From Sulfurimonas sp. (lineage in GTDB: Bacteria > Campylobacterota > Campylobacteria > Campylobacterales > Sulfurimonadaceae): a DNA stretch of 52,634 nucleotides. Numbering within the stretch: the first letter of the stretch is position 1; every line of letters begins with the position of its first letter. The translations under genes and the position numbers were made by a program. The stretch covers positions 1-52,634 of the forward strand of contig PPDH01000036.1 of NCBI GenBank assembly GCA_002899765.1, given 5' to 3'. Positions 1 through 7,949 of the stretch are shown here, one piece after another. Below the pieces are notes generated by a model, which saw nothing but the letters and a program-made list of their open reading frames with translations, searched no databases and was not told where the DNA came from.

Positions 1-2
1 AT

Positions 3-95
3 ACGATAGTCAATAGAAATGAAGATTTCATGAGTATCATCGCTACACTACGAAGTGCAACTCAAGAATTGTTAGGATTTAGGTGCGAAAGCTGA
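3..95 (+). CDS. C-terminal end of an unidentified protein, truncated by the window edge
   Basis: This reading frame is open from the left edge of the window to a TGA at 93-95 and gives about 30 residues ending in LLGFRCES. I do not recognise the family. The segment is visibly richer in G and C than the ATPase gene that follows, which suggests it belongs to a different genetic background. The end of this frame lies close to the place where the AT-rich DNA begins, so it may mark a recombination junction. It could also be only a chance open frame. Confidence 0.3.
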   Translation, partial: TIVNRNEDFMSIIATLRSATQELLGFRCES

Positions 96-174
96 GATAC
101 AAAGATATAAAATAATTGAGAAATATAAAAGTGTATGTCAATCATTTTTTGAAGAAGATAGGTCTGATAAATTT

Positions 175-1212
175 ATGAGAGGTTCATATTTTAATACCAT
201 TGAAACTAAGTTAACTGCATATTATAAAGATAATAAAATTAAAGAGTTAAATGATTCTTATATTATCATCAAAATATTATCTCTTGATGAAAACAGAATT
301 AATAAACAACTGTATCTTTATTTAAAAAATAAACTTGAAAATATTTATATATCTCATGATTCATTTGAATCTTTACTTCAGTTATTTAACGATTCTAAAT
401 CGACTTTAGATTTGAACAAACTAAGAGCTTACGATACACTTAAAATATTTGATGCAATTCATTTTAATGAGTTATTAGCTAAAGATGAAGATTTAATAAT
501 TAATGCAATAACTAAAAATGAAAATATTATTATAAAAAACTATAGAGACATTATTAAATATTTACCATCTTGGTTAGACATAGAATTTTTTGATGACAAT
601 AAATCTTTTAATAATTTAAGTACAGGAGAGAAAACTTTTTTTAGATTACAAATATCTCTTCTATATCAAATAAGTAATTTAAAAGATACTTTATATAATA
701 CAATTAATATTTTTTTAGATGAAATAGAGTTAACTTTACATCCATTATGGCAAAAAAAAATATTACAAGAATTAATTTTCTCCATTTCTAAAATCAACAC
801 AAAGAAAATAAATTTATTCTTTATTACTCATTCCCCATTCATACTATCAGATGTACCAAAAGAAAATGTAATTTTTTTAGAAAAAGGAAAACAAGTTTAT
901 CCAAACATCGAAACCTTTGGAGCAAATATTCACACTCTGCTTTCTCACGGCTTTTTTATGAAAGATGGGCTTATGGGGGAGTTTGCGAAAGGTAAGATAG
1001 AAGATGTTATAAATTATCTCAACGATAAAGAATCAACTATCAAAGATAATGACGAAGCTCAAAAACTTTTAAATATTATCGGTGAACCGATTATTAAAAA
1101 TCAACTTCAAAGAATGCTTGATAGTAAAAGATTGTCAAAAGTTGATGAGATTGATAAAATAAAATCAGATATGAAAAGTTTAGCAAAAAGACTAGAAGAG
1201 TTAGAAAAATGA
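175..1212 (+). CDS. AAA/ABC-type ATPase, N-terminally truncated (Septu PtuA-like)
   Basis: This is the C-terminal part of an SMC/ABC-like ATPase of the type found in defence systems. The ABC signature LSTGE lies at residues 148-152, Walker B INIFLDEIE at 177-185, and the H-loop ITHSPF at 217-222. No Walker A motif is present, although in this family it sits near the N terminus. The frame is open upstream only to 76, and ATG 175 is the only standard start in it. The 5' part of the gene therefore appears lost, or it lies in another frame outside the window. The gene overlaps the next one by 4 bases, as toxin and effector pairs often do. The DNA is strikingly AT-rich compared with the hyp genes, which points to transfer. 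Without Walker A the protein should not hydrolyse ATP, so it may be a remnant. Confidence 0.7.
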   Translation: MRGSYFNTIETKLTAYYKDNKIKELNDSYIIIKILSLDENRINKQLYLYLKNKLENIYISHDSFESLLQLFNDSKSTLDLNKLRAYDTLKIFDAIHFNELLAKDEDLIINAITKNENIIIKNYRDIIKYLPSWLDIEFFDDNKSFNNLSTGEKTFFRLQISLLYQISNLKDTLYNTINIFLDEIELTLHPLWQKKILQELIFSISKINTKKINLFFITHSPFILSDVPKENVIFLEKGKQVYPNIETFGANIHTLLSHGFFMKDGLMGEFAKGKIEDVINYLNDKESTIKDNDEAQKLLNIIGEPIIKNQLQRMLDSKRLSKVDEIDKIKSDMKSLAKRLEELEK

Positions 1213-2144
1213 TTAAAATCAATACAACTCAAACCATTGTTGATAGTTTTTATAATTCAGTAGTAAAACTATTTGAAAATAAGTTGGTGAAAACTAAAAC
1301 TAAAAAGATTATTTGGTCAATAGAATTTAAAACAATAGATAAATTATTGAATACAAAACTCAAAAACTTTGATGAAAAAATAACTTTTGAAAAAATCATA
1401 AAAGCTGATTATACATATATGAAAGAGCTAGTAGAATTTTTAGATAAACATCCTCAAAGATACGTATTAAGCCCACAAGAAAAAGATTATTTTTTAACTA
1501 TGTACAATAGATTAAAAAAAGCAGATTTTATAAAACAGTTAAATATATATGTTTGCCCATACTGTAATAGAAATTATATTTTTAATTTTAGTAAAAATAA
1601 CACGCAAGAAGCAACCGCACAACTTGACCACTTTTTTGATAAAAAAGATTATCCATATCTTGCAATTACTCTATATAATTTAGTGCCTAGTTGTTCTACA
1701 TGTAATCAAAGAAAATCATCAAAAAGAGAAAATATTTTTTATCCTTATTTAGAGAGTTTTAACGAGAGTGCAAAGTTTAGATATAAAGGAATAAAGTCTA
1801 TTGCTAAAGATGAAAAAATAGATTTTTTAGATTCTAAAAGAGTAATGTTTAATATTGAAGCTATAAAAGATAATGAAAAAGTAGAAAAACATATAGAGGT
1901 ATTTAATCTAAAAAATTTATATGAAGAACATAAAGATATAGTTGCCGAGTTGCTTCAAAAAAAAGAGATATACAACGACAGCTACATAGATGAACTTATG
2001 CAAAAATACGAAGGAACGCTATTTAAAAACCGTGAAGATTTGCTTAGACTTGTGACATGTGGATATGTGAATGATGAAGATTTACACAAACGCCCATTAA
2101 GCAAACTCATCAAAGACATAAGTGAAGAGTTAAACCTGATATGA
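1209..2144 (+). CDS. HNH endonuclease, Septu PtuB-like partner of the upstream ATPase
   Basis: The protein has an HNH/zinc core: CPYC at residues 116-119, LDH at 139-141 with the general-base His141, N157, and a second CxxC at 162-165 followed by Asn166. This spacing is that of a beta-beta-metal nuclease stabilised by a structural zinc. HNH proteins of this kind are encoded next to SMC-like ATPases in Septu (PtuA/PtuB) and retron-associated systems and cut nucleic acid when infection is sensed. The 4-base overlap with the ATPase gene supports translational coupling. The C-terminal segment HKRPLSKLIKDI is rich in basic residues. All nuclease residues look intact, whereas the partner ATPase is truncated. 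Assignment to Septu rather than another ATPase/HNH pair is inference from gene order and motif. Confidence 0.72.
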   Translation: MIKINTTQTIVDSFYNSVVKLFENKLVKTKTKKIIWSIEFKTIDKLLNTKLKNFDEKITFEKIIKADYTYMKELVEFLDKHPQRYVLSPQEKDYFLTMYNRLKKADFIKQLNIYVCPYCNRNYIFNFSKNNTQEATAQLDHFFDKKDYPYLAITLYNLVPSCSTCNQRKSSKRENIFYPYLESFNESAKFRYKGIKSIAKDEKIDFLDSKRVMFNIEAIKDNEKVEKHIEVFNLKNLYEEHKDIVAELLQKKEIYNDSYIDELMQKYEGTLFKNREDLLRLVTCGYVNDEDLHKRPLSKLIKDISEELNLI

Positions 2145-2175
2145 GTGAAATTAAGAAAGATACGGGAAAACAGCA

Positions 2176-3261
2176 ATGAATGACATGCAAACACAAAATG
2201 ATTACAACTCTTTTTTAGCAGAGATAAAGCAACAGATAAAATCATCGCAGATAAGGGCTATAAATAGTGTAAATAAAGAGATGATACTGCTTTATTTTCG
2301 CATTGGAAAGAACATAAACCAAAAACAAAAAGAGCTTGGGTGGGGTGCGAAGGTTATTGACAATCTTAGTCATGATATCAAGAGTGCATTTCCAGAGCTT
2401 GGCGGGTTTTCTGTTAGAAATATTAAGCTTATGGTTCAGTTTTATAGAGAATATGAAACCATTGAAATTGGGCAACTGCCAGTTGCGCAAAATGAATCTG
2501 TACAAAATAGGCAACTGTTGGTTGCACAAATTCCTTGGGCTCACAATATAGTTTTGATACAAAAAATCAAAGATATAGATTTGCGATATTGGTATATGCA
2601 AAAAACTCTTGAACATGGTTGGAGTAGGGATGTATTGGCTTTAATGGTACAAAGCCAACTGCACAAGAGAGAAGGAAAACTAATATCAAACTTTAAAAAT
2701 ATTTTAGCCCCACAAGAGAGTGATTTGGTGCAACAATCATTTAAAGACCCTTATTTATTTGATTTTTTAACTATTGCCGAGCCTTTTTTAGAAAGAGAAC
2801 TTGAGTCAAATTTAATCAAACATATGGAAAAGTTTCTCATAGAACTTGGAAGCGGTTTTGCCTTTGTCGGCAGGCAGTATAAGCTTGAAGTCGGTGATGA
2901 TGACTTTTATATTGATTTACTTTTTTATCATTTGAAACTTCGATGTTATGTAGTCGTTGAACTTAAAAAAGGTAAATTCAAGCCTGAATATTCGGGGCAG
3001 GTTAATTTTTACTGTTCTGCCGTAGATGAAATTTTGGCTCATAAGGAAGATAAACCGACGATTGGGCTTATTCTTTGTCAAGAAAAAAATGAGATAGTTG
3101 CCGAATATTCACTGAGAAATATGTCGCAACCTATTGGCATATCGGAGTATGAATTGACAGAGGTTTTACCAAAAGAGTTTGAATCAAGTCTGCCGACTAT
3201 TGAAATGATAGAAAATGAGTTAAAACAGAGTTTAAATACAACGGAGAAAACAGATGACTAA
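2176..3261 (+). CDS. YhcG-family PD-(D/E)XK nuclease (DUF1016)
   Basis: The N-terminal half is the DUF1016 domain: residues 10-95 with GWGAKVIDNLSHD and SVRNIKLM, then PWAHN at 120-124 and the WYMQKTLEHGWSRD stretch. The C-terminal half is a restriction-like nuclease fold with D247 in FYIDLLFY and E262-x-K264 in VVELKKG, the expected metal-binding triad. Genes of this family are common beside type I restriction and other defence loci, and their exact role is unsettled. The gene starts 31 bases after the HNH gene and overlaps hypE by 8 bases, so it could share a transcript with the hydrogenase genes. Its base composition is closer to the chromosome average than that of the two genes before it, so it may have a separate history. 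Confidence 0.82.
   Translation: MNDMQTQNDYNSFLAEIKQQIKSSQIRAINSVNKEMILLYFRIGKNINQKQKELGWGAKVIDNLSHDIKSAFPELGGFSVRNIKLMVQFYREYETIEIGQLPVAQNESVQNRQLLVAQIPWAHNIVLIQKIKDIDLRYWYMQKTLEHGWSRDVLALMVQSQLHKREGKLISNFKNILAPQESDLVQQSFKDPYLFDFLTIAEPFLERELESNLIKHMEKFLIELGSGFAFVGRQYKLEVGDDDFYIDLLFYHLKLRCYVVVELKKGKFKPEYSGQVNFYCSAVDEILAHKEDKPTIGLILCQEKNEIVAEYSLRNMSQPIGISEYELTEVLPKEFESSLPTIEMIENELKQSLNTTEKTDD
2471..2529 (+). repeat. Two imperfect 20-bp repeats inside the YhcG-family gene
   Basis: A 20-base unit at 2471-2490 recurs at 2510-2529 with 16 of 20 identical bases and a period of 39 bases, which is 13 codons. It encodes GQLPVAQ and then RQLLVAQ just before the conserved PWAHN segment. Because the period is a multiple of three, unit number could change without breaking the frame. 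Confidence 0.6.
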
Positions 3262-4252
3262 AACAATAACATTAGCACAGGGTAACGGCGGGCAGGAGAA
3301 CAACGAACTTATCTCTAAGGTTTTTTACAAAGCATTTAAAAACGACATCCTAGACAAAAACGAAGATGCGGCTATTATCCATAACGGAGAGTTGGCATTT
3401 TCAACAGACAGCTTTACGGTTTCGCCTCTTTTTTTTGCGGGAGCGGATATCGGTAAGCTTGCTATCTGCGGTACATGTAACGATTTGGCGATGATGGGTG
3501 CTGCTCCGAAGTATTTGACATGTAGCGTCATCATCGAAGAGGGTTTTGAGACGAGAGATCTGGAACGGATTGTTCGAAGTATGAAAAAAGAGCTTGAGAT
3601 TAACGGTGCGATTGTCGTAAGCGGCGATACAAAAGTCGTGCCTCGCGGAAGTGTCGATAAGATTTTTATAAATACGACCGGAATCGGCGAAGTTTTAAAA
3701 AAGGGTATCAGTTCTAACAACATAACAAAGGATGACATCATCATCGTAAACCGAGATATCGGTTGTCATGGGGCGGCTATTTTTGTTGCGCGTGAAGGCA
3801 TAGAGATGAGCAGTTCACTCAAAAGCGACTGTGAATCGCTTTTTCCTCAGGTAAAGGCTCTTTTGGATGCAAACATAAAGATAACCGCTATGAGAGATGC
3901 GACAAGAGGCGGAGTGAGTGCAGTGCTCAACGAGTGGTCAAGACAATCAGATGTATGCATAGAGATTCAAGAGGAGAGTATCCCCATCAGTGATGAGGTA
4001 AAAGGTATCTGTGAGATGCTCGGTTTTGAAGCGACTGCTTTGGCGAACGAGGGTACTTTTGTGTTGGCGGTAAATCATGATGATGCCCAAAAAGCGGTAG
4101 AGATTTTAAAAACTTTTGAGAGTTGTAAAAATGCTGCGATAATCGCTAAAGTAACAGACACTCATCTAAAAAAGGTTATTTTAAAGAGCAGTTGGGGAAC
4201 TTCAAGATTTTTAGATACGCCAAGCTGCGAGTTGCTTCCTAGAATCTGTTAA
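3254..4252 (+). CDS. hypE: Hydrogenase maturation protein HypE (cyanide-ligand synthesis)
   Basis: HypE takes the carbamoyl group delivered by HypF onto its C-terminal cysteine and dehydrates it to thiocyanate with ATP. It then passes cyanide to iron on the HypCD complex during [NiFe] active-site assembly in the cytoplasm. The protein has the usual length (332 aa) and the N-terminal GNGGQENN motif. It has AIR-synthase-like ATP-binding segments (VSGDTKVVPRG, MRDATRGGV), and the last residues PRIC end on the carbamoyl-carrying cysteine. A GGAG ribosome site precedes ATG 3254, which lies inside the end of the YhcG-type gene. hypX follows after 4 bases. hypB, hypC, hypD and hypF are not in the window and must lie elsewhere if the pathway is complete. 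Confidence 0.95.
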   Translation: MTKTITLAQGNGGQENNELISKVFYKAFKNDILDKNEDAAIIHNGELAFSTDSFTVSPLFFAGADIGKLAICGTCNDLAMMGAAPKYLTCSVIIEEGFETRDLERIVRSMKKELEINGAIVVSGDTKVVPRGSVDKIFINTTGIGEVLKKGISSNNITKDDIIIVNRDIGCHGAAIFVAREGIEMSSSLKSDCESLFPQVKALLDANIKITAMRDATRGGVSAVLNEWSRQSDVCIEIQEESIPISDEVKGICEMLGFEATALANEGTFVLAVNHDDAQKAVEILKTFESCKNAAIIAKVTDTHLKKVILKSSWGTSRFLDTPSCELLPRIC

Positions 4253-4256
4253 AGCT

Positions 4257-5915
4257 ATGAAAATACTTCTTATCGTTTCGGCATTTAACTCTCTTACGCA
4301 AAGACTCTTTTGTGAGCTTCAAGATATGCAACATGTAGTCTCGGTGCAGTATGCCATAAGTAATGAGGCGATGATACAGAGCGTTGATGCGTTTGCGCCC
4401 GATATCATCTTTTGCCCTTATCTGAAAAAGTATCTCCCAAGTGAGATATTTTTAAATACTCCTACATTTATACTTCATCCGGGAATCAGAGGAGACAGAG
4501 GGCATAATTCGTTAGACCATGCTATAAGAGAAGATAAAAAAGAGTGGGGAGTCGTGATACTCAGAGCAAACGAAGAGTTTGACGGCGGAGATATATACGC
4601 CGAAGTAAGATTTGAGATGAGAGATGCGACAAAGGCTTCCATATATAGAAACGAAGTTGCAGATGCTGCCTCAAAAGCTCTTAAGATTTTCCTAGAAAAT
4701 ATACATGACAAAGATTTCAAACCTGCTCCTCAACTCAAAACTCCCATACATCCATATCTTACGCAAAAAGAGAGAGCAATTGATTGGCAAAAAGATACGA
4801 CAAAAGAGATTATAAAAAAGATACATGTAAGCGATAGTTTTCCGGGTGTAAAAGATGATTTTTTTGGAATAGAGTGTTATCTCTTTGGAGCGTGGGAAGA
4901 AGAAAAGTTCAGAGGAAAACCCAAAGAGATAATCGCCAAAAGAGACGGCGCAGTTTGCGTCGGTACGATTGACGGTGCTATTTGGATAAGTCACATGTCA
5001 GAAGTCGGCAGGTTTAAACTTCCCTCAACTTATGTTTTAAAAGATAAAATCAAAGGCGTTAAAGAAGAGCGGCTTCCTCTTATTTTTGATATGAGCTATA
5101 AAACATTTTACGAAATCAGCTCCCATAAAGACGGCGATGTGGCGTATTTGTGCTTTAACTTCCATAACGGCGCAATAGGCTCTGAGCAGTGCATCAGGCT
5201 AAAGTATGCGTTTGAGTATTTAAAAGAGAGTGCAAAAGTCATTGTGCTTATCGGCGCGCAGGATTTTTTTAGTAACGGCATACATCTGAACATACTCGAA
5301 GATTCCAAAAAGCAGGGAGAAGACGGCTGGAGCAACATAAATGCCATGAATGATTTGATAAAGTCAATCATATTTGCAGATGACGTAATCACGGTTGCAT
5401 CTCTGCATAAAAATGCAGGAGCAGGCGGAGTGTTTCTGGCTTTGGCATGTGATTATGTCCTTACATGTAAAGATGTTGTTTTAAACCCGCACTACAAAAC
5501 TTTGGGGCTGAGCGGAAGCGAGTATCACACATTTTCACTGCCAAAAAGAGTGGGTGCGCACAAGTCAAAAGAGCTGCTGGAACGTTGTCTGCCGATAAAT
5601 GCCGCTATAGCGAAAGAGATAAATATGGTGGATGAGGTTTTTGAAAAAGAGAACTATTTTGAGCAGTTAAGAAGTTTTACCGATAAACTGGCAAATACGC
5701 GAGACGAGTATGATGATTTTATATATGAAAAAGAGGATTATCTGCAAAGAAACAGAGAATTTATAAATGAGTGCAAAGAGAATGAGTTAAAGACAATGCA
5801 CCCGGAATTTTGGAATGAGGAGAGTTCGTTTCATAAGCTGAGACATGATTTTGTTTATAAAGTCTGCTCTATTGAAACACCTCAAAGATTAAAATCAAGG
5901 AATATAGATGCATGA
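4257..5915 (+). CDS. hypX: Hydrogenase maturation factor HypX/HoxX (CO-ligand synthesis)
   Basis: This is a fusion of an N-terminal formyl-tetrahydrofolate transferase-like domain and a C-terminal enoyl-CoA hydratase (crotonase) domain. That layout identifies HypX, which makes the active-site CO from formyl-THF through formyl-CoA and matters mainly when oxygen is present. The formyltransferase part shows HPG at residues 74-76, SLD at 85-87 and FDGGDIY at 108-114. The crotonase part from about residue 290 shows FFSNGIHLN and [17 protein letters not shown], the segments that build the oxyanion hole. Length is 552 aa, normal for the family. It starts 4 bases after hypE and overlaps hypA by 8 bases, so the three are one unit. 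Its presence suggests the hydrogenase is matured under micro-oxic conditions. Confidence 0.93.
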   Translation: MKILLIVSAFNSLTQRLFCELQDMQHVVSVQYAISNEAMIQSVDAFAPDIIFCPYLKKYLPSEIFLNTPTFILHPGIRGDRGHNSLDHAIREDKKEWGVVILRANEEFDGGDIYAEVRFEMRDATKASIYRNEVADAASKALKIFLENIHDKDFKPAPQLKTPIHPYLTQKERAIDWQKDTTKEIIKKIHVSDSFPGVKDDFFGIECYLFGAWEEEKFRGKPKEIIAKRDGAVCVGTIDGAIWISHMSEVGRFKLPSTYVLKDKIKGVKEERLPLIFDMSYKTFYEISSHKDGDVAYLCFNFHNGAIGSEQCIRLKYAFEYLKESAKVIVLIGAQDFFSNGIHLNILEDSKKQGEDGWSNINAMNDLIKSIIFADDVITVASLHKNAGAGGVFLALACDYVLTCKDVVLNPHYKTLGLSGSEYHTFSLPKRVGAHKSKELLERCLPINAAIAKEINMVDEVFEKENYFEQLRSFTDKLANTRDEYDDFIYEKEDYLQRNREFINECKENELKTMHPEFWNEESSFHKLRHDFVYKVCSIETPQRLKSRNIDA

Positions 5916-6249
5916 ATACAGCATAGTGCAGTCGCTTTTAGACTCATGTGAAGAGAATGCCGCAAAAAACAACGCTACAAAAGTAACTAAAGTCGTAGTT
6001 AAAATCGGTGTTATGAGCGGGGTAGAGCCTGAGCTTTTAAGAACCGCATTTGATACATTTAAAGAAAAGACGCTCTGTGAAGAGGCGGAATTTGTTATAA
6101 ATATCCAGCAAATCGTTATAAAATGCAACAAATGTTTAAATGAGTCAGTTTTAAAAAGTATAGATTATTGTTGTCCTAAATGTAAAGATACGGATATTGA
6201 GATTCTTGAGGGAGAAGATATGTATTTGATGCAGTTAGAACTTGAGTAA
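5908..6249 (+). CDS. hypA: Hydrogenase nickel-insertion protein HypA
   Basis: HypA delivers nickel, together with HypB, to the hydrogenase large-subunit precursor. The protein has the canonical start MHEYSIV, whose His2 is a nickel ligand, and a zinc site made of two CxxC pairs (KCNKC and CPKC, about residues 72-94). Length is 113 aa, as expected. The start overlaps the end of hypX. A 137-base gap follows before the hydrogenase subunit genes, so a second promoter there is possible. HypA family members also serve urease, but the context here is clearly hydrogenase. Confidence 0.95.
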   Translation: MHEYSIVQSLLDSCEENAAKNNATKVTKVVVKIGVMSGVEPELLRTAFDTFKEKTLCEEAEFVINIQQIVIKCNKCLNESVLKSIDYCCPKCKDTDIEILEGEDMYLMQLELE

Positions 6250-6386
6250 ATGAAGAAATTTTAAGCTTTTTCTTTTTTTCACATATTTTTTAGCAGAAAT
6301 AAATATAATTTTTATGAATAGTTTAATATTTAAAATTGTACTATGCTTTAAAGTTTATTTTAATTTTGTTGCTTAAAGGGCGTTAA

Positions 6387-7940
6387 ATGAGTGAGAGAAA
6401 AATTACTATAGACCCGTTAACAAGGATAGAGGGGCATCTTAAATTTGAGACGAAAATCCAAGACGGGGTTGTTACAGAGGCTAAATGTTCTGCAGAGATG
6501 TACAGAGGAATTGAGAAGGCACTTATAGGTTACGATGCCAGAGTTGCGCAACAGGTTACGCAGAGAGTTTGCGGAGTTTGTCCTTATGCACACGCTGAAG
6601 CAGCTTCTCTTGCACTTGAAAACGCTATGGGGATAAAACCAAATCATAACGGACAATTGCTAAGAAATATGATTGTCGGAGCTTATCAGCTTCAAGACCA
6701 CCTTCTTCACTTTTATATTTTAAGCGCGTTGGATTTTATCGATATAACTGCGGTGCTAAAATATGAGGGAGATGATGAGAGCGTACTGAGTGTAAAAAAA
6801 TGGGTTCAAAACGAGCTCAAAAGTAATAAAATATTTCCTGCAGCTCCTTTTTTGCCACGCTATGAAGCGATGTATGCAAAAGAAAACAACACCAATTTTA
6901 CAGCAATCAAAAACTATTTAGAAGCTATTAAAGTCATGGCCGATTTGACAAAAGCGGTTGCAATATTCGGGGCAAAAGCACCGCACTCCGTAACGCTTGA
7001 AGCAGGCGGTGTGACAACGATTCCTACTGTAGGAAAACTTGCAAAGTATAGATCTTTAATAATAAGTGCGAGAAGTTTTATAAAAAATAATTACATAAAC
7101 GATATCGTAGCCGTAGCAAAAGAGTTTCCTGAGTATTTTAAAATCGGCGCAGGATACGGAGATTACCTCTCTTACCCATATCTGCCTGATGAAAACGGAG
7201 AAAATCATCTTTTTGTAGGCGGCTCGACAATTGACGGCAAATATGAAGAACTTGATTTGAAAAATATCTTTGAAGACCATAAATTCTCCTACTACAAAAA
7301 TAAACCCGACTCCAACGTAAGACCTCTTGACTCAAAGATATTAACACCTATAAATTATGAAGAGTTTAAAGAGGAGCAGAAAAAAGAAGACGGAAAATAC
7401 AGCTGGTCAAGAGCGCCTCGTTACAAAGGCAAAATTATGGAAGTAGGTCCGGTCGCAAGAGTTATAAACACGTATAAAAGCGGTAAAAATAAAAAGCTTA
7501 ATGCTCTTGTGGATTCTATAAATAAAAAACTTGGGCTTACTTTTAAAGAATATAACTCTGTTTTAGGGAGACATCTTTGTAGGGCAATTGTGTCAACTAT
7601 AATAATTGATAAAATCTTAGAAGATACAGAAAAAGTGGTTCCGGATGAACTCGCATTTGTAGAGAGAGATGTTCCAAAAAATGCAGTCGGATTTGGACTT
7701 ACAGAAGCAACAAGGGGTTCCTTGGCACACTGGATAGAGACTGATGAGAATGGTTTTATAAAAAACTATGACATGATTGTACCCACAACTTGGAATATCT
7801 CGCCAAAAGATGCAAGCGGAGTTCCAGGAGCCGTAGAGAAGATGCTTATAGGAACTAAAATCAAAGACCCAGACAATCCGATAGAGTTGGCAAGAATAGT
7901 GAGATCTACAGATCCATGTCTTGCATGTTCGGTTCACTAA
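6387..7940 (+). CDS. [NiFe] hydrogenase large subunit without a C-terminal extension (sensor-type candidate)
   Basis: This subunit carries the Ni-Fe(CN)2CO site. The N-terminal ligand motif RVCGVC is at residues 60-65 with H69 nearby, and the C-terminal motif DPCLACSVH is at 509-517. The stop codon follows His517 directly. Catalytic uptake hydrogenases continue beyond this His with a peptide that a specific endopeptidase removes after nickel insertion. Regulatory H2-sensing hydrogenases (HoxC/HupV) lack it. Only 9 bases separate the stop from the next gene, so no extension can be hidden in another frame. The segment DHLLHFYILSALDFIDI resembles respiratory group 1 enzymes, so the class is mixed on sight. 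Ribosome site AAAGGG precedes ATG 6387. Subunit order large-then-small is the reverse of most respiratory operons. Confidence 0.93.
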   Translation: MSERKITIDPLTRIEGHLKFETKIQDGVVTEAKCSAEMYRGIEKALIGYDARVAQQVTQRVCGVCPYAHAEAASLALENAMGIKPNHNGQLLRNMIVGAYQLQDHLLHFYILSALDFIDITAVLKYEGDDESVLSVKKWVQNELKSNKIFPAAPFLPRYEAMYAKENNTNFTAIKNYLEAIKVMADLTKAVAIFGAKAPHSVTLEAGGVTTIPTVGKLAKYRSLIISARSFIKNNYINDIVAVAKEFPEYFKIGAGYGDYLSYPYLPDENGENHLFVGGSTIDGKYEELDLKNIFEDHKFSYYKNKPDSNVRPLDSKILTPINYEEFKEEQKKEDGKYSWSRAPRYKGKIMEVGPVARVINTYKSGKNKKLNALVDSINKKLGLTFKEYNSVLGRHLCRAIVSTIIIDKILEDTEKVVPDELAFVERDVPKNAVGFGLTEATRGSLAHWIETDENGFIKNYDMIVPTTWNISPKDASGVPGAVEKMLIGTKIKDPDNPIELARIVRSTDPCLACSVH

Positions 7941-7949
7941 GGAGATAAA

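Noticed and set aside
2141-2179. Twelve-codon frame MSEIKKDTGKQQ between the HNH and YhcG-type genes
   Set aside because: It is too short to support as a gene. It could be the leftover start of a lost gene or a coupling peptide, but nothing decides.
6360-6380. Sigma-54 promoter before the hydrogenase large subunit, suggested by TTGCTT
   Set aside because: The GG element expected about 10 bases upstream is missing, so the match is only the -12 half.
7617-7937. Minus-strand open frame inside the large-subunit gene
   Set aside because: It shadows a strongly conserved coding region and has no recognisable motif or ribosome site.
7938-7949. Premature stop hiding a normal C-terminal extension of the large subunit
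   Set aside because: Only 9 bases separate the stop from the next start codon, so no extension fits in any frame.
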